From assembly GCA_022824405.1 (NCBI GenBank), contig JAJDZZ010000036.1, positions 38,452 through 102,451 of the forward strand: DNA of 64,000 nt, in the 5' to 3' direction. The stretch is from Opitutales bacterium. Its GTDB lineage: Bacteria > Verrucomicrobiota > Verrucomicrobiia > Opitutales > UBA2995. Each line of letters opens with the position of its first letter. Position 1 is the first letter of the stretch. The notes beneath the pieces were generated by a model. It was not told the origin of the DNA, did not search any database, and saw only the letters and a program-made list of their open reading frames with translations. This document shows positions 44,796 to 52,790 of this stretch, one piece after another. Position numbers and translations under genes: made by a program.

Positions 44796-46208
44796 ATGAA
44801 ACTTAAAAACCGGATACTCTACCCCGCCTGCGCCGTGTTCCTCAGTTTGGCCCTGAACGGAGCCGACCGGAAGCCAAACATCATTCTGATTATGGCCGAC
44901 GATGCCGGTTGGGAATGTTTCGGCAGTTACGGAGCCGTCGATTACAAGACCCCCCGCCTCGACCGACTGGCCGCCGAGGGCTTGCAATTTAACCATTGTT
45001 ACTCCACCCCGCTCTGTACCCCTTCCCGGGTCAAATTGATGACCGGGCAATACAATTTCCGCAACTACACCCATTTCGGCTACCTCAATCCACGCGATAA
45101 AACCTTCGGCCACCTGTTGCAGGAAAATGGATACCGGACGGCCATTGCCGGAAAGTGGCAACTGAATGGTCTCCATAATCAACACCCCGGCCATCTGGAC
45201 AAGACCAGGCCCCTCAAAGCAGGTTTCCACGAGTCGCTGCTCTGGCAGGTGACCAAAGGCAAGGCCAAGCGGGATGGTGGCGGTGAGCGCTATTGGAATG
45301 CCCCTTTGGAACACAACGGGGTAACCATTTCCAGCCAGACCAATCACGGAAAATACGGTCCCGACCTTTTTACCGATTTTATCTGCGATTTTATGGAGCG
45401 CAATCGCCAGAGCCCGTTCTTCGTCTATTATCCGATGGTATTGGTACACGATGTCTTCATCCCGACTCCGGATTCCATCGGGGACATGTCTTTGGAGGAC
45501 GCGCAGGTCATGCCCAAAGAACCTCACCTCAGAAAAAAACACTTCGTGGCTATGGTGAATTACATGGACAAACTCGTCGGAAAAATCGTCGACAAAGTGG
45601 AAGCTCTCGGTCTGGCCCGGGACACGTTAATTCTCTTCACTGCGGACAATGGAACCGATAGGAAAATCACCTCCAATTGGGGTGGTTTGGAATTCCCAGG
45701 GGGCAAGGGTGGCGCCACCGATCTGGGCACCCACGTTCCCCTCATCGCCTATTGGAAGGGGCATACCCCTGGAGGAGCCGTGTGCGAAGATTTGATAGAT
45801 TTTACCGACTTCTACCCCACCCTGGCGGAAGCGGCAGGGATCGAGTTGGACGTGAGTGATCCCGTTGACGGAATCAGTTTCCTTCCCCAGCTCAATGGGG
45901 AGGAGGGCAATCCCCGAGAGTGGCAATTGAATCATTACCAACCGTATTGGGGCCCCGAACCGGACCAGTATGTCCGAACCAAACGCTATAAATTGTACCG
46001 GGACGGCCGGTTCTTCGATGTGAGGGAAGACCTCTTTGAGAAGAACGACCTCGCCCATGCCACCGACAAGCGAGCCCTGCCGGCCAAGCGCAAACTGCGC
46101 GCCCTGTTGGATCTGATCCCCCCGGTAGTTCCAGGCAAGGGCAACGTGGAAACCACCCATCGACCGGTTTACCCCGGCATCCGAAATCTACATTCAGATC
46201 CCAATTAA
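44796..46208 (+). CDS. secreted type I sulfatase (arylsulfatase family)
   Basis: A 470-residue sulfatase when started at the ATG at 44796, which gives a signal peptide (MKLKNRILYPACAVFLSLAL...). Motifs: KPNIILIMADDAGWECFGSYG (first metal-binding Asp pair), STPLCTPSRVKLMTGQYNFRN with the C-x-P-S-R sequence in which Cys is converted to formylglycine, AIAGKWQLNG, and FFVYYPMVLVHDVF with LFTADNGTDRKI. All core residues are present. It probably removes sulfate esters from marine polysaccharides in the periplasm. It needs a formylglycine-generating enzyme encoded elsewhere. An agarase-like stump lies 1.5 kb downstream. Confidence 0.92.
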   Translation: MKLKNRILYPACAVFLSLALNGADRKPNIILIMADDAGWECFGSYGAVDYKTPRLDRLAAEGLQFNHCYSTPLCTPSRVKLMTGQYNFRNYTHFGYLNPRDKTFGHLLQENGYRTAIAGKWQLNGLHNQHPGHLDKTRPLKAGFHESLLWQVTKGKAKRDGGGERYWNAPLEHNGVTISSQTNHGKYGPDLFTDFICDFMERNRQSPFFVYYPMVLVHDVFIPTPDSIGDMSLEDAQVMPKEPHLRKKHFVAMVNYMDKLVGKIVDKVEALGLARDTLILFTADNGTDRKITSNWGGLEFPGGKGGATDLGTHVPLIAYWKGHTPGGAVCEDLIDFTDFYPTLAEAAGIELDVSDPVDGISFLPQLNGEEGNPREWQLNHYQPYWGPEPDQYVRTKRYKLYRDGRFFDVREDLFEKNDLAHATDKRALPAKRKLRALLDLIPPVVPGKGNVETTHRPVYPGIRNLHSDPN

Positions 46209-46276
46209 AAGGTTCAGGAATGACCACGGATTACACGGATGAACACGGATAAATTTTTGAATTTCTAAAGCAAAGA

Positions 46277-46504
46277 ATGATTCACGCAGAACTCAGCGAG
46301 AAGATAATAGGTTCAGCAATGGTCGTCTTGAATACACTCAAGCCAGGGCTTGATGAAAAACTCTACGAAAATGCCCTCGTCATCGAATTGAACAAAGCGG
46401 GCCATCGAATCTCACAGCAAAGGCAATTTCCCGTCCATTATGAGGGGGCAGATCCGGTAACCGCGTATTTTTCAACTTTGATTGATAAAAGCGTTAAAAG
46501 CTAA
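46277..46504 (+). pseudogene. GxxExxY-family protein, truncated after residue 65
   Basis: The 75-residue frame matches the first half of GxxExxY proteins: LSEKIIGSAMVVLNTLKPGLDEKLYENALVIELNKAGHRI and QQRQFPVHYEG. The family is usually about 120-130 residues, with a conserved YFADLLVEDKVIVELK-like block that should follow; here only YFSTLI remains before a short non-homologous tail and stop. The function of the family is unknown (nuclease-like in some proposals). The break occurs about 120 bp before the IS5-type transposase, so it may be related to that insertion. Confidence 0.75.
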
Positions 46505-46623
46505 GTTCTCTCACCCAGAGTTTCAGCAATTCTTATGGCCCTGCTGCCGGGGATAAGCATTTCGTATGCTTCTTGTGAATGCATTCGGTTATATTGCAGC
46601 ATTTTGGCCTTTTCAACCATCAT
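46501..46623 (-). pseudogene. short frame, possible N-terminal stub of a helix-turn-helix/phage-regulator-like gene
   Basis: A 40-residue frame next to the IS5-type transposase stop reads MLQYNRMHSQEAYEMLIPGSRAIRIAETLG and then stops. The PG-x-RA-x-RIAE-x-LG pattern recalls the start of small phage or plasmid regulators, but the match is short. It overlaps the end of the truncated GxxExxY frame. It could also be noncoding flank. Confidence 0.3.
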
Positions 46624-47700
46624 TACGCTTTCATTTCTTCACTGCCCCCAGTTGGCCGTACCGGCATAAATTATAAACCAGGTTCGACAAGCCTATCTGA
46701 AACTCGGCTCTTTCCAGTCCTATGGTGCGAATCCAGTCCGCCCCAAGGCTATTGGCCTGGAACCCGAATATGTGTTCCACCCGGCAGCGAGCCTTGCTTT
46801 TGAGCCGGTTGATCTTCTTTTGAAATCGCGTCAGAGGACGGTTGCGGTAGCCTTTTTGATGGATCATGTTTTCGATCTTGCGATCCCGTAGCAACTCGTC
46901 GTTTTGCGCGCTTTTGTAGGCGCTGTCCGCATACAGGTATTGATCATTGTCATCGAGCAGTTCCTCCAGGACATTACTGTCGTGGACCTCCGCGCTGGTT
47001 ACGGCAAAGGTCTCAACAAACTTCGATGCCACATCGCATTTGGCGTGATTCTTGTATCCGAAGTGAGTCTCCTTGCCTTTCTTCGCCCAGCGGGCATCCC
47101 CATCGACATGGCTACGCGCTTTCGGGGAAAGTTCATCCAATTTTTCCGCAGCAACACGCCGTCTGGGGGCGTCCACAAAACTGGCGTCTACGATCTTGCC
47201 GCCTTTGCCCACCAGTCCGTTTTCGGCCAAAAGATCAACGAATAATTCAAACAAGGACTTCATCCCTTTTGGCCCCAGTCGTTGTTTGAAGTCCCAGATC
47301 GTGTTCTTGTCAGGAACCCCATCACCCACTGACAGTCCCAAAAAACGTTGGAAACTAAAGCGGTCCAGTATTTGAAACTCCGTCTCTTCTTCACTCAGAT
47401 TGTAGTAGCGCTGGATGATGAGGACCTTCAGCATCAGTACCGGATCCCAAGGTGGACGACCGCCTTTTTCGTGATCGCCGTAATCCAGGATTTCCAAAAG
47501 CTTCTCACGAAAATTTTCGAAGTCGATCTGCTCATTGAGCTTGTCCAGCGGGCCAACCCGACTGGAAAGCTCTTCCATCCGCTCGATTAAATCAAACAAT
47601 CCACTTTGTTCTTTGCCTTTACGAAACTTCATTGCTGAAGACTAGAGGATGCCTATCATACTATCAAATACGAAATTTGCTAATTGAGGTTACCGGATAT
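46600..47700 (-). mobile_element. IS5-type insertion sequence (ends not resolved)
   Basis: The transposase gene is complete, but I could not find a convincing pair of terminal inverted repeats on either side. The limits given are a guess from the end of the host stumps (about 46600) and the point where agarase-like homology begins (about 47690-47700). A CTAG lies at 47642-47645 just upstream of the transposase start. Confidence 0.5.
46631..47632 (-). CDS. IS5-family transposase
   Basis: A 333-residue DDE transposase of the IS5 family: an N-terminal helical domain with DYGDHEKGGRPPWDPVLMLK and LSEEETEFQILDRFSFQRFLGL, then DDE motifs in KIVDASFVDAPRRR, YADSAYKSAQN and RARCRVEHIFGFQ, with SKARCRVEHIFG as the Y-(2)-R-x3-E-x6-K-like region. 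The length is normal and no frameshift is seen, so it may be active. Both neighbouring genes are stumps, which makes this a likely insertion hot spot. Confidence 0.93.
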   Translation of the reverse strand: MKFRKGKEQSGLFDLIERMEELSSRVGPLDKLNEQIDFENFREKLLEILDYGDHEKGGRPPWDPVLMLKVLIIQRYYNLSEEETEFQILDRFSFQRFLGLSVGDGVPDKNTIWDFKQRLGPKGMKSLFELFVDLLAENGLVGKGGKIVDASFVDAPRRRVAAEKLDELSPKARSHVDGDARWAKKGKETHFGYKNHAKCDVASKFVETFAVTSAEVHDSNVLEELLDDNDQYLYADSAYKSAQNDELLRDRKIENMIHQKGYRNRPLTRFQKKINRLKSKARCRVEHIFGFQANSLGADWIRTIGLERAEFQIGLSNLVYNLCRYGQLGAVKK

Positions 47701-48171
47701 GGCCACATGTTTTTTGGTGACAAGCTACACGCTAATACCGATTCCCTCGATACTGTCCTGTCTATTACAAGCCAATACACCGATCTGGTGTTCTATCAAA
47801 TGTATGCGCGTTACGAGGTGCAAAAGCCTGGCTTGGATCGCTGGTCGAAAAAAGTGGACCTGCCCTTTATCAATGGTGACTCGGCCTACACCATGACCAC
47901 CGATGTCATGCCGAGACCTTACGGACCGGTAGCTGACAATCTGGAAATGCGTTCGGAATGGACGGAAGAATTTTTCCGCAACGCTTTTGCCAGACCGGAA
48001 TTCGTAGGTTGGCATTACTGTGGATTGATAGATGCATCGCTCTTGGTGCCACGTAAGTGGAGTCGTCAGCACTCTGGTTTGCTGGATGGCTGGGGGGAAC
48101 CTTACCCAGTTCTGGAGAAAGTCCTGAAAAACTCTTCAGAAGAAATATATTCCATCGCCCAGGGGATTTGA
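47632..48171 (+). pseudogene. C-terminal fragment of an agarase-like glycoside hydrolase
   Basis: The 179-residue frame shows homology only from about residue 25 (HMFFGDKLHANTDSLDTVL). Typical features of the C-terminal half of GH-type (beta/alpha)8 agarases follow: YTDLVFYQMYARYE, FINGDSAYTMTTDVMPRPYGP and a final FVGWHYCGLIDASL ... RQHSGLLDGWGEPYPVLEKVL. The N-terminal half with the catalytic acid/base is missing, cut by the IS5-type element upstream, and is not found elsewhere in the window. It is a gene remnant, not a working enzyme. Confidence 0.6.
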
Positions 48172-48300
48172 GAGCCTGATTAAGCTGGGAGTAGAAGGGG
48201 TAATAGGTTCCGTAGTACCGAGCTGAATCGGCGACTGTAAAGCCTTCCACTGCTTCTTTATCTGCCCTCACCAGTGCGACAATAAAAAATTTAACTGCTC

Positions 48301-48479
48301 TAGCCCGCATATCTGACAAATTTTCTACTGCGCTCCGGTATGTCGGCACTGGCGGGGATTTCCCCGGATTCGGGACTTTGCAGGGTGTCGACCCGGCTTC
48401 ACCCCCGAATCTGCACGAAACCCCCGCCAGTACTCGACCTCCGTTCGCTCGTCACGAATTTTGTGAGATATGCGGGCTA
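48301..48479. mobile_element. MITE-like element, copy B (179 bp) at the hipA stop codon
   Basis: The left end TAGCCCGCATATCTGACAAA and the right end, which reads inward TAGCCCGCATATCTCACAAA, form 20-bp inverted repeats with one mismatch. The internal arms (TTTTCTACTGCGCTCCGG and AATTCGTGACGAGCGAACGG) match copy A. The flanks read C and G, so CTAG occurs at both ends (48300-48303 and 48477-48480) as either target duplication or repeat. The right end supplies the TAG stop of hipA. No protein is encoded. Confidence 0.8.
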
Positions 48480-49640
48480 GCTTTGCAGCAGTCCGTGATC
48501 ATTGAGTGTGTCTCGGCACTGCTCAACGATCTCAGCAGGCTTGTTAATGGAAAACAGGTCGGCAACGGCAAGCAGATCGGTATCCATTATGGAATTCCAT
48601 TTGGAATTTATGCTCAACGCATGTTCCGGTTTTATCGGAGTCGGAGTCAGGTCGTAAGCAGGAGAAAGTTTCCAACCAGCGGACTCTTTAAAAAGAAAGG
48701 AATGATTACGAACGTGGTCGTCTCGATTGCCTGACAAAACATTGAAAACCATTCGCCGGAACTGTTGGACGACTTGGCGTTGATCCTTGCAAAGCGCCAA
48801 GGTCGTTCGAATCAGATCTTCGTAACTGGAACCATAGCGAACGGGCAGTTGATGGGTGATGCCGCCAAAGCTATGCGTGTGAATCTTAATCGTTCCAGCG
48901 CGGTCGAATCGTTGTAGGAGCAGGTGGGCGAACGGTCCTTGTTCCGGATCCTCACCTTCAATGAGCCAGTGGTCAGACGTATCAATGCCGGCAGCCCGGG
49001 CGGCGGTGAGCAATTGATATTCTTTCCTACACAAGCCTTGATTGTGGGAGGCTTGGAGTTTTCCCATATCCAGTTTTAGGATACAGGGCAGGTAGTCTTG
49101 GGGATAGTCACGCGATCCGATCAGAAATTTCTCACTTTCCTCGTTCCATCCGATCAGAAGTTTGGGAAAACGACCTCCGGGACTACCGGCTGCTTCTTGA
49201 AGCACTTGAGGTCCGGGGAGATTGCCGGTGTTTTCTTCGATCACAGCCCGGGCAAACTGCATTGCTTCCTGCAGATAAGTGAAGTCGTTATCTTCATCCG
49301 TTTCTTCCGGCTGATAACTCAGCGCCCCGATACCCCCGGCTCCGATCAGAGCAAGTCGCTTTAGAATGGAAACGCTTTCCGGAGTAATGCCCGCTTCCCG
49401 CAACCTTCGGTCCATGACGGTGCGACCCCACACGTCGGGCAGCGAGTCCGCAAAGAGCCCTGGGAGGTTTCCTTCAAATGGACTTCGTGTTTCAGTGACG
49501 CCTCGTTGAAGGGGGAGGTAGAAAGGCGAGAGTTCGATATTCGTGGCCAAGAAATCGTAGTCATACTGAAACAGCATGGGGCCGGTGTCGTCGTTCAGAC
49601 GACCGACCATGGTCTCACCATAGTTGACGGAGAGTCTCAC
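48477..49640 (-). CDS. hipA: HipA-family toxin kinase
   Basis: A 387-residue HipA. It has an N-terminal HipA domain (FEGNLPGLFADSLPDVWGRTVMDRRL, with IGAGGIGALSYQPE) and a kinase core containing GGRFPKLLIGWNE, FDRAGTIKIHTHSFGG, and VLSGNRDDHVRNHSFLF with the catalytic Asp, followed by LSPAYDLTPTP. It starts at a GTG overlapping the hipB stop by 4 bp. HipA kinases phosphorylate targets such as glutamyl-tRNA synthetase and stop growth when not held by HipB. Its stop codon lies in the end of MITE copy B, so the last residues may differ from the ancestral ones. Confidence 0.93.
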   Translation of the reverse strand: MRLSVNYGETMVGRLNDDTGPMLFQYDYDFLATNIELSPFYLPLQRGVTETRSPFEGNLPGLFADSLPDVWGRTVMDRRLREAGITPESVSILKRLALIGAGGIGALSYQPEETDEDNDFTYLQEAMQFARAVIEENTGNLPGPQVLQEAAGSPGGRFPKLLIGWNEESEKFLIGSRDYPQDYLPCILKLDMGKLQASHNQGLCRKEYQLLTAARAAGIDTSDHWLIEGEDPEQGPFAHLLLQRFDRAGTIKIHTHSFGGITHQLPVRYGSSYEDLIRTTLALCKDQRQVVQQFRRMVFNVLSGNRDDHVRNHSFLFKESAGWKLSPAYDLTPTPIKPEHALSINSKWNSIMDTDLLAVADLFSINKPAEIVEQCRDTLNDHGLLQS

Positions 49641-49948
49641 CGGGAGCGACTCCTCTTTCGTGGGGGTTTCGGATTCTCGATTTGATCCAGGTCTTCAATG
49701 GGAGAAGGATGCAGGATCCCCTCCAGGTCAGGAATCCGATTGAGGGTTTGGACTACTCCAATAAAGCGTTCCAACGATATACGCCCCTCCTGCTCAAAGC
49801 GCCGGTAGGTCTGAAGTGCAATACCCGCTCGATCGGCCAATTCTTTCTGGGAAAGGTTTTGTTCGAGTCTGAGGTCCCGGCAGCGCCCCGCCAATTCATG
49901 GGAAATCTCCTTCTTGGTTTTAAGTAACCACATATTAGTAATTATCAT
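49637..49948 (-). CDS. hipB: HipB-like antitoxin, XRE-type helix-turn-helix
   Basis: A 103-residue antitoxin with a lambda-repressor-like helix-turn-helix (RLEQNLSQKELADRAGIALQTYRRFEQEGRISLERFIGVVQTLNRI), which binds DNA and the HipA kinase. The C-terminal tail is basic (PPRKRSRSR). The ATG at 49948 is used; a second ATG five codons in (49933) is also possible. An array of ATAAAT words on a 10-bp period just upstream is a likely operator. It is co-translated with hipA (GTGA overlap). Confidence 0.9.
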   Translation of the reverse strand: MIITNMWLLKTKKEISHELAGRCRDLRLEQNLSQKELADRAGIALQTYRRFEQEGRISLERFIGVVQTLNRIPDLEGILHPSPIEDLDQIENPKPPRKRSRSR

Positions 49949-49949
49949 T

Positions 49950-49996
49950 TATAAATAGCGATAAATACCTATAAATGGATATTAGCAAGGATAAAT
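49950..49996 (-). promoter_or_regulatory. periodic ATAAAT operator array upstream of hipB
   Basis: TATAAAT at 49950, GATAAAT at 49960, TATAAAT at 49970 and GATAAAT at 49990 are spaced by multiples of 10 bp, with a degenerate copy at 49980. Words in phase on one face of the DNA helix upstream of hipB suggest cooperative HipB binding, and they overlap the likely -10 region. Confidence 0.45.
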
Positions 49997-50362
49997 TACA
50001 GTGCGAGACGAGGTGAGAGTCGCCGAGTACCTGTAATCCAAAAATTTTAGCCGGACTTCCTTGAATTCAACCTGCATGCCCTTGTAAAGGCCTCTGCAGC
50101 TTCAAGGTGTTCACTTCCAGCAACTTGCAGTGAAGAAAGAATACGGTGGCGATAGCGACAAAAATAGGATTTTTTCCGGATATGAATTAATGCGTGCCCT
50201 TGCATACCCGAATAAGAATGGTTGCTAACATTTTAAGTCAAGTGCCGTTCAAACCAGTCAACCCATTGTCGTAGGCCGCCTCCTCTTTCTCCTCATAGAC
50301 GATTTAACCGTCTAAAATTTATTGAACCTGAACCTGAACTATTCAACCTCTTCCTCGGCGCA
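49997..50362. other. gap between hipB and the DUF5916 gene
   Basis: About 370 bp with no convincing gene. It contains no member of the repeat families seen elsewhere, which makes it one of the few repeat-free gaps in this part of the window. Confidence 0.4.
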
Positions 50363-52600
50363 ATGTCCCAAGTGTATCGATATACCTTGATCATGCTATG
50401 TATGACCACCAGTATGCTTGTGGCCAAGGATTTGCAGATACCTGATGCTCAACCTGTGCCGGCCTACCGCATGGAGCGCGGATATAAACCGGAGATCACT
50501 GCGGTGCGTGTGGATACACCGCCAAAGATCGATGGACATTTGGATGAAGAGATTTGGCGTACCGCGCCGCTTAGCAGCCGCTTGATTCAGAGCAGGCCGC
50601 GAGCTGGTGAACCATTGGATCAGCCAAGTGAGTTTCGCGTCGCCTACGACGATAACTTTATCTACATGGCACTATGGAATTGGGACTCGGAGCCGGAAAA
50701 AATTGTTGCCCGTTACATGCGTCGAGATGACAGCTTTCGGCCTGACGATTATTCTATCATTGTATTTGATACGTTCAACGATCAGCGCAACGGCTATTGG
50801 TTTCGAATCAATCCCAATGGTGCGCGACAGGATGGAATCGTGAGCAACAACGCCACCCTGAATACGGAGTGGGATGGCATCTGGGAAGTTAAAACACAAG
50901 TCACCGAATATGGATGGTTCGCGGAACTTGCCTTTCCACTCACCACCTTCAGTTTCGATCCTGAAAGCCCGGAATGGGGCCTCAATGTCACGCGCAACAT
51001 CAAGAGGCTCGATCAACGCGGAATCTGGTCCTCGCCCCGAAGCTCCATTCGGTCTTACTATGTATCCGAAGCAGGCAAGTTGAAAGGTTTGAGCGGGCTT
51101 GAGCAGGGATTGGGCCTGGAATTCAATCCCTACATCCTTGGAACACAGTCCGAGGACAAGGATCTGGGCACTGACGAATTCGAATTTGAATGGGGCGGTG
51201 ACTTCCGCTACCGCATCTCTCCGAAAATGAGCGCCACGCTCAGTTACAACACTGACTTTGCCGCCGCAGAAGTCGATGAACGCCAGGTGAATTTAACGCG
51301 CTTCTCCCTGTTTTTTCGAGAAAAACGGAGGTTCTTCCTCGAGGATGCCGGTGTTTTTAATTTTGGCGGATTAGGCTCGCGGATTCGACGCCGGTCAAGA
51401 ACGACTCCGGTATTTCTACCTTATTTCAGCAGACGGATTGGCTTGAGTAGCAGCGGACAGGTTGTGCCCCTGATTGGAGCTGCCAAACTGACGGGTCGGG
51501 TGGGAGAGTTCGACATTGGCATTATTGATGCAGTGGTTGATTCCACAGATGATCTCGATAGTCAGAACACCTTTGTTGGAAGGGTAAAACGGCAGATATT
51601 CGATCAGTCCGGCGTTGGAGTTCTAGTTACACATGGAGATCCAAACTCCGATTACGATAACCTGTTGCTCGGTTCCGACTTTAGCTATCTGACCGACAAT
51701 TTTCTCGGTAAATACCGGCTGGAGGCTAACGTGTTCATATTGGGAACCGAGTCTGATAATCCGGCCTTCGGTGACAGTCTGGCACCTGGTTTTGGAGGCA
51801 ACGTGATATTGCCCGCGGATGAATTCGATGCGGAGCTTGCCCTGTTGCAAATAGACGAGGACTTTAAACCCGCTCTTGGCTTTTCACCGAGGCGTGGGAT
51901 CCGGCGGTATTTCACAAACCTGACCTACAAGCCCTATACTGAATCGCTGCCCTGGCTCCGGCAGTACTATCTTTATTACGAAGGCGAGGTGGTTACCAAC
52001 CTGTCCAATGAGCTGGAAACATCCACACACACGTTTACACCGATCGGCCTCTCTTTTGAGAACGCGGATTACGTGGAACTGAGAGTCGAAAATTCCTCTG
52101 ATGCCCCGGAAGAGGATTTCGAGATTTCGGACGATGTTTCCATCTCTGGCGGTGACTATAGCTGGACCCGTGGCATCATCGGCGTGGAGACCGCCACTCG
52201 ACGCATGATCAGTTTGAAACATGAGTTTTCCTTTGGGGATTTTTATGACGGGAACAGAACGGAAAACACCTCGGAGTTGACTTTCCTGCCTTCAAAACAC
52301 TTTGGTACCGAACTGAGTTACACAAAGCAGGATGTGGAATTACCGGAAGGAAATTTCGACATAAAATTGGCTTCCCTTACCGCCTTGATAAACTTCACTC
52401 CGGATTTCACTTGGTCGAACTTGGTCCAGTACGACAACATTTCCGATTCACTTGGAGTTAACAGTCGCCTCATTTGGGAATATCGTCCGGGTAAAAAAGT
52501 TTTTTTAGTCCTGAACCAAAGCTACGTGGATGAACGAACCGGCTTCGTCCGCAAGCAAATGGATGCGACCTTGAAGCTGAGTTCGATTTTTCGCTTTTAG
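50363..52600 (+). CDS. DUF5916 outer-membrane protein with N-terminal carbohydrate-binding-like domain
   Basis: A 745-residue protein. A short signal peptide is followed by a CBM9-like beta-sandwich (about 45-210: AVRVDTPPKIDGHLDEEIWRTAPL, VAYDDNFIYMALWNWD and RNGYWFRINPNGARQDGIVSN). A C-terminal beta-barrel of the DUF5916 family follows, with TLSYNTDFAAAEVDERQVNLTRFSLFFREKRRFFLEDAGVFNFG and ending in KLSSIFRF (terminal Phe). These proteins are common in marine Bacteroidetes and Verrucomicrobia and usually stand next to sugar or peptide utilisation genes. Their substrate is unknown. No operon partner is visible here. Confidence 0.85.
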   Translation: MSQVYRYTLIMLCMTTSMLVAKDLQIPDAQPVPAYRMERGYKPEITAVRVDTPPKIDGHLDEEIWRTAPLSSRLIQSRPRAGEPLDQPSEFRVAYDDNFIYMALWNWDSEPEKIVARYMRRDDSFRPDDYSIIVFDTFNDQRNGYWFRINPNGARQDGIVSNNATLNTEWDGIWEVKTQVTEYGWFAELAFPLTTFSFDPESPEWGLNVTRNIKRLDQRGIWSSPRSSIRSYYVSEAGKLKGLSGLEQGLGLEFNPYILGTQSEDKDLGTDEFEFEWGGDFRYRISPKMSATLSYNTDFAAAEVDERQVNLTRFSLFFREKRRFFLEDAGVFNFGGLGSRIRRRSRTTPVFLPYFSRRIGLSSSGQVVPLIGAAKLTGRVGEFDIGIIDAVVDSTDDLDSQNTFVGRVKRQIFDQSGVGVLVTHGDPNSDYDNLLLGSDFSYLTDNFLGKYRLEANVFILGTESDNPAFGDSLAPGFGGNVILPADEFDAELALLQIDEDFKPALGFSPRRGIRRYFTNLTYKPYTESLPWLRQYYLYYEGEVVTNLSNELETSTHTFTPIGLSFENADYVELRVENSSDAPEEDFEISDDVSISGGDYSWTRGIIGVETATRRMISLKHEFSFGDFYDGNRTENTSELTFLPSKHFGTELSYTKQDVELPEGNFDIKLASLTALINFTPDFTWSNLVQYDNISDSLGVNSRLIWEYRPGKKVFLVLNQSYVDERTGFVRKQMDATLKLSSIFRF

Positions 52601-52615
52601 AGCGAGGGAAGGGGG

Positions 52616-52782
52616 GTAGCCCTTGATGTTTGGTATGGACTGAGTTTCAAATTTGCCATGGATTTTCTAGGGCCGGAAAGCCGCGTATTCAGTAACCCCC
52701 GAGCGATCTATCATTTCCTGTCCCGGGGCATCACGGCAGACACCGCCTTACGACTGGAACGGTATTTTGGAACCTACTGGTG
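52616..52782 (+). pseudogene. degenerate RAYT-leader plus HigA fragment chimera (scar 1)
   Basis: Starts with GTAGCCCTTGATGTTTGGTA and GACTGAGTTTC, a leader shared with the scars at 56121 and 63542. A decayed IS200-like (RAYT) start GGCCGGAAAGCCGCGTATTC then follows, the ATG lost. At about 52729 the sequence jumps to HigA antitoxin sequence encoding GITADTALRLERYFG and ends a few codons later. Both genes are dead. The join lies at a short shared GGCATCACGG-like tract. Confidence 0.75.
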
Positions 52783-52790
52783 AGGCTTGA

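Noticed and set aside
46505..47720. Terminal inverted repeats of the IS5-type element
   Set aside because: A shared ATTTCGTAT on both sides is the only candidate and extends no further; too weak to define the ends.
47906..48349. Minus-strand frame (about 147 codons) around the agarase-like fragment and MITE copy B
   Set aside because: It runs through both a gene remnant and a transposon end; the translation has aromatic-rich patches but no family pattern that I can recognise.
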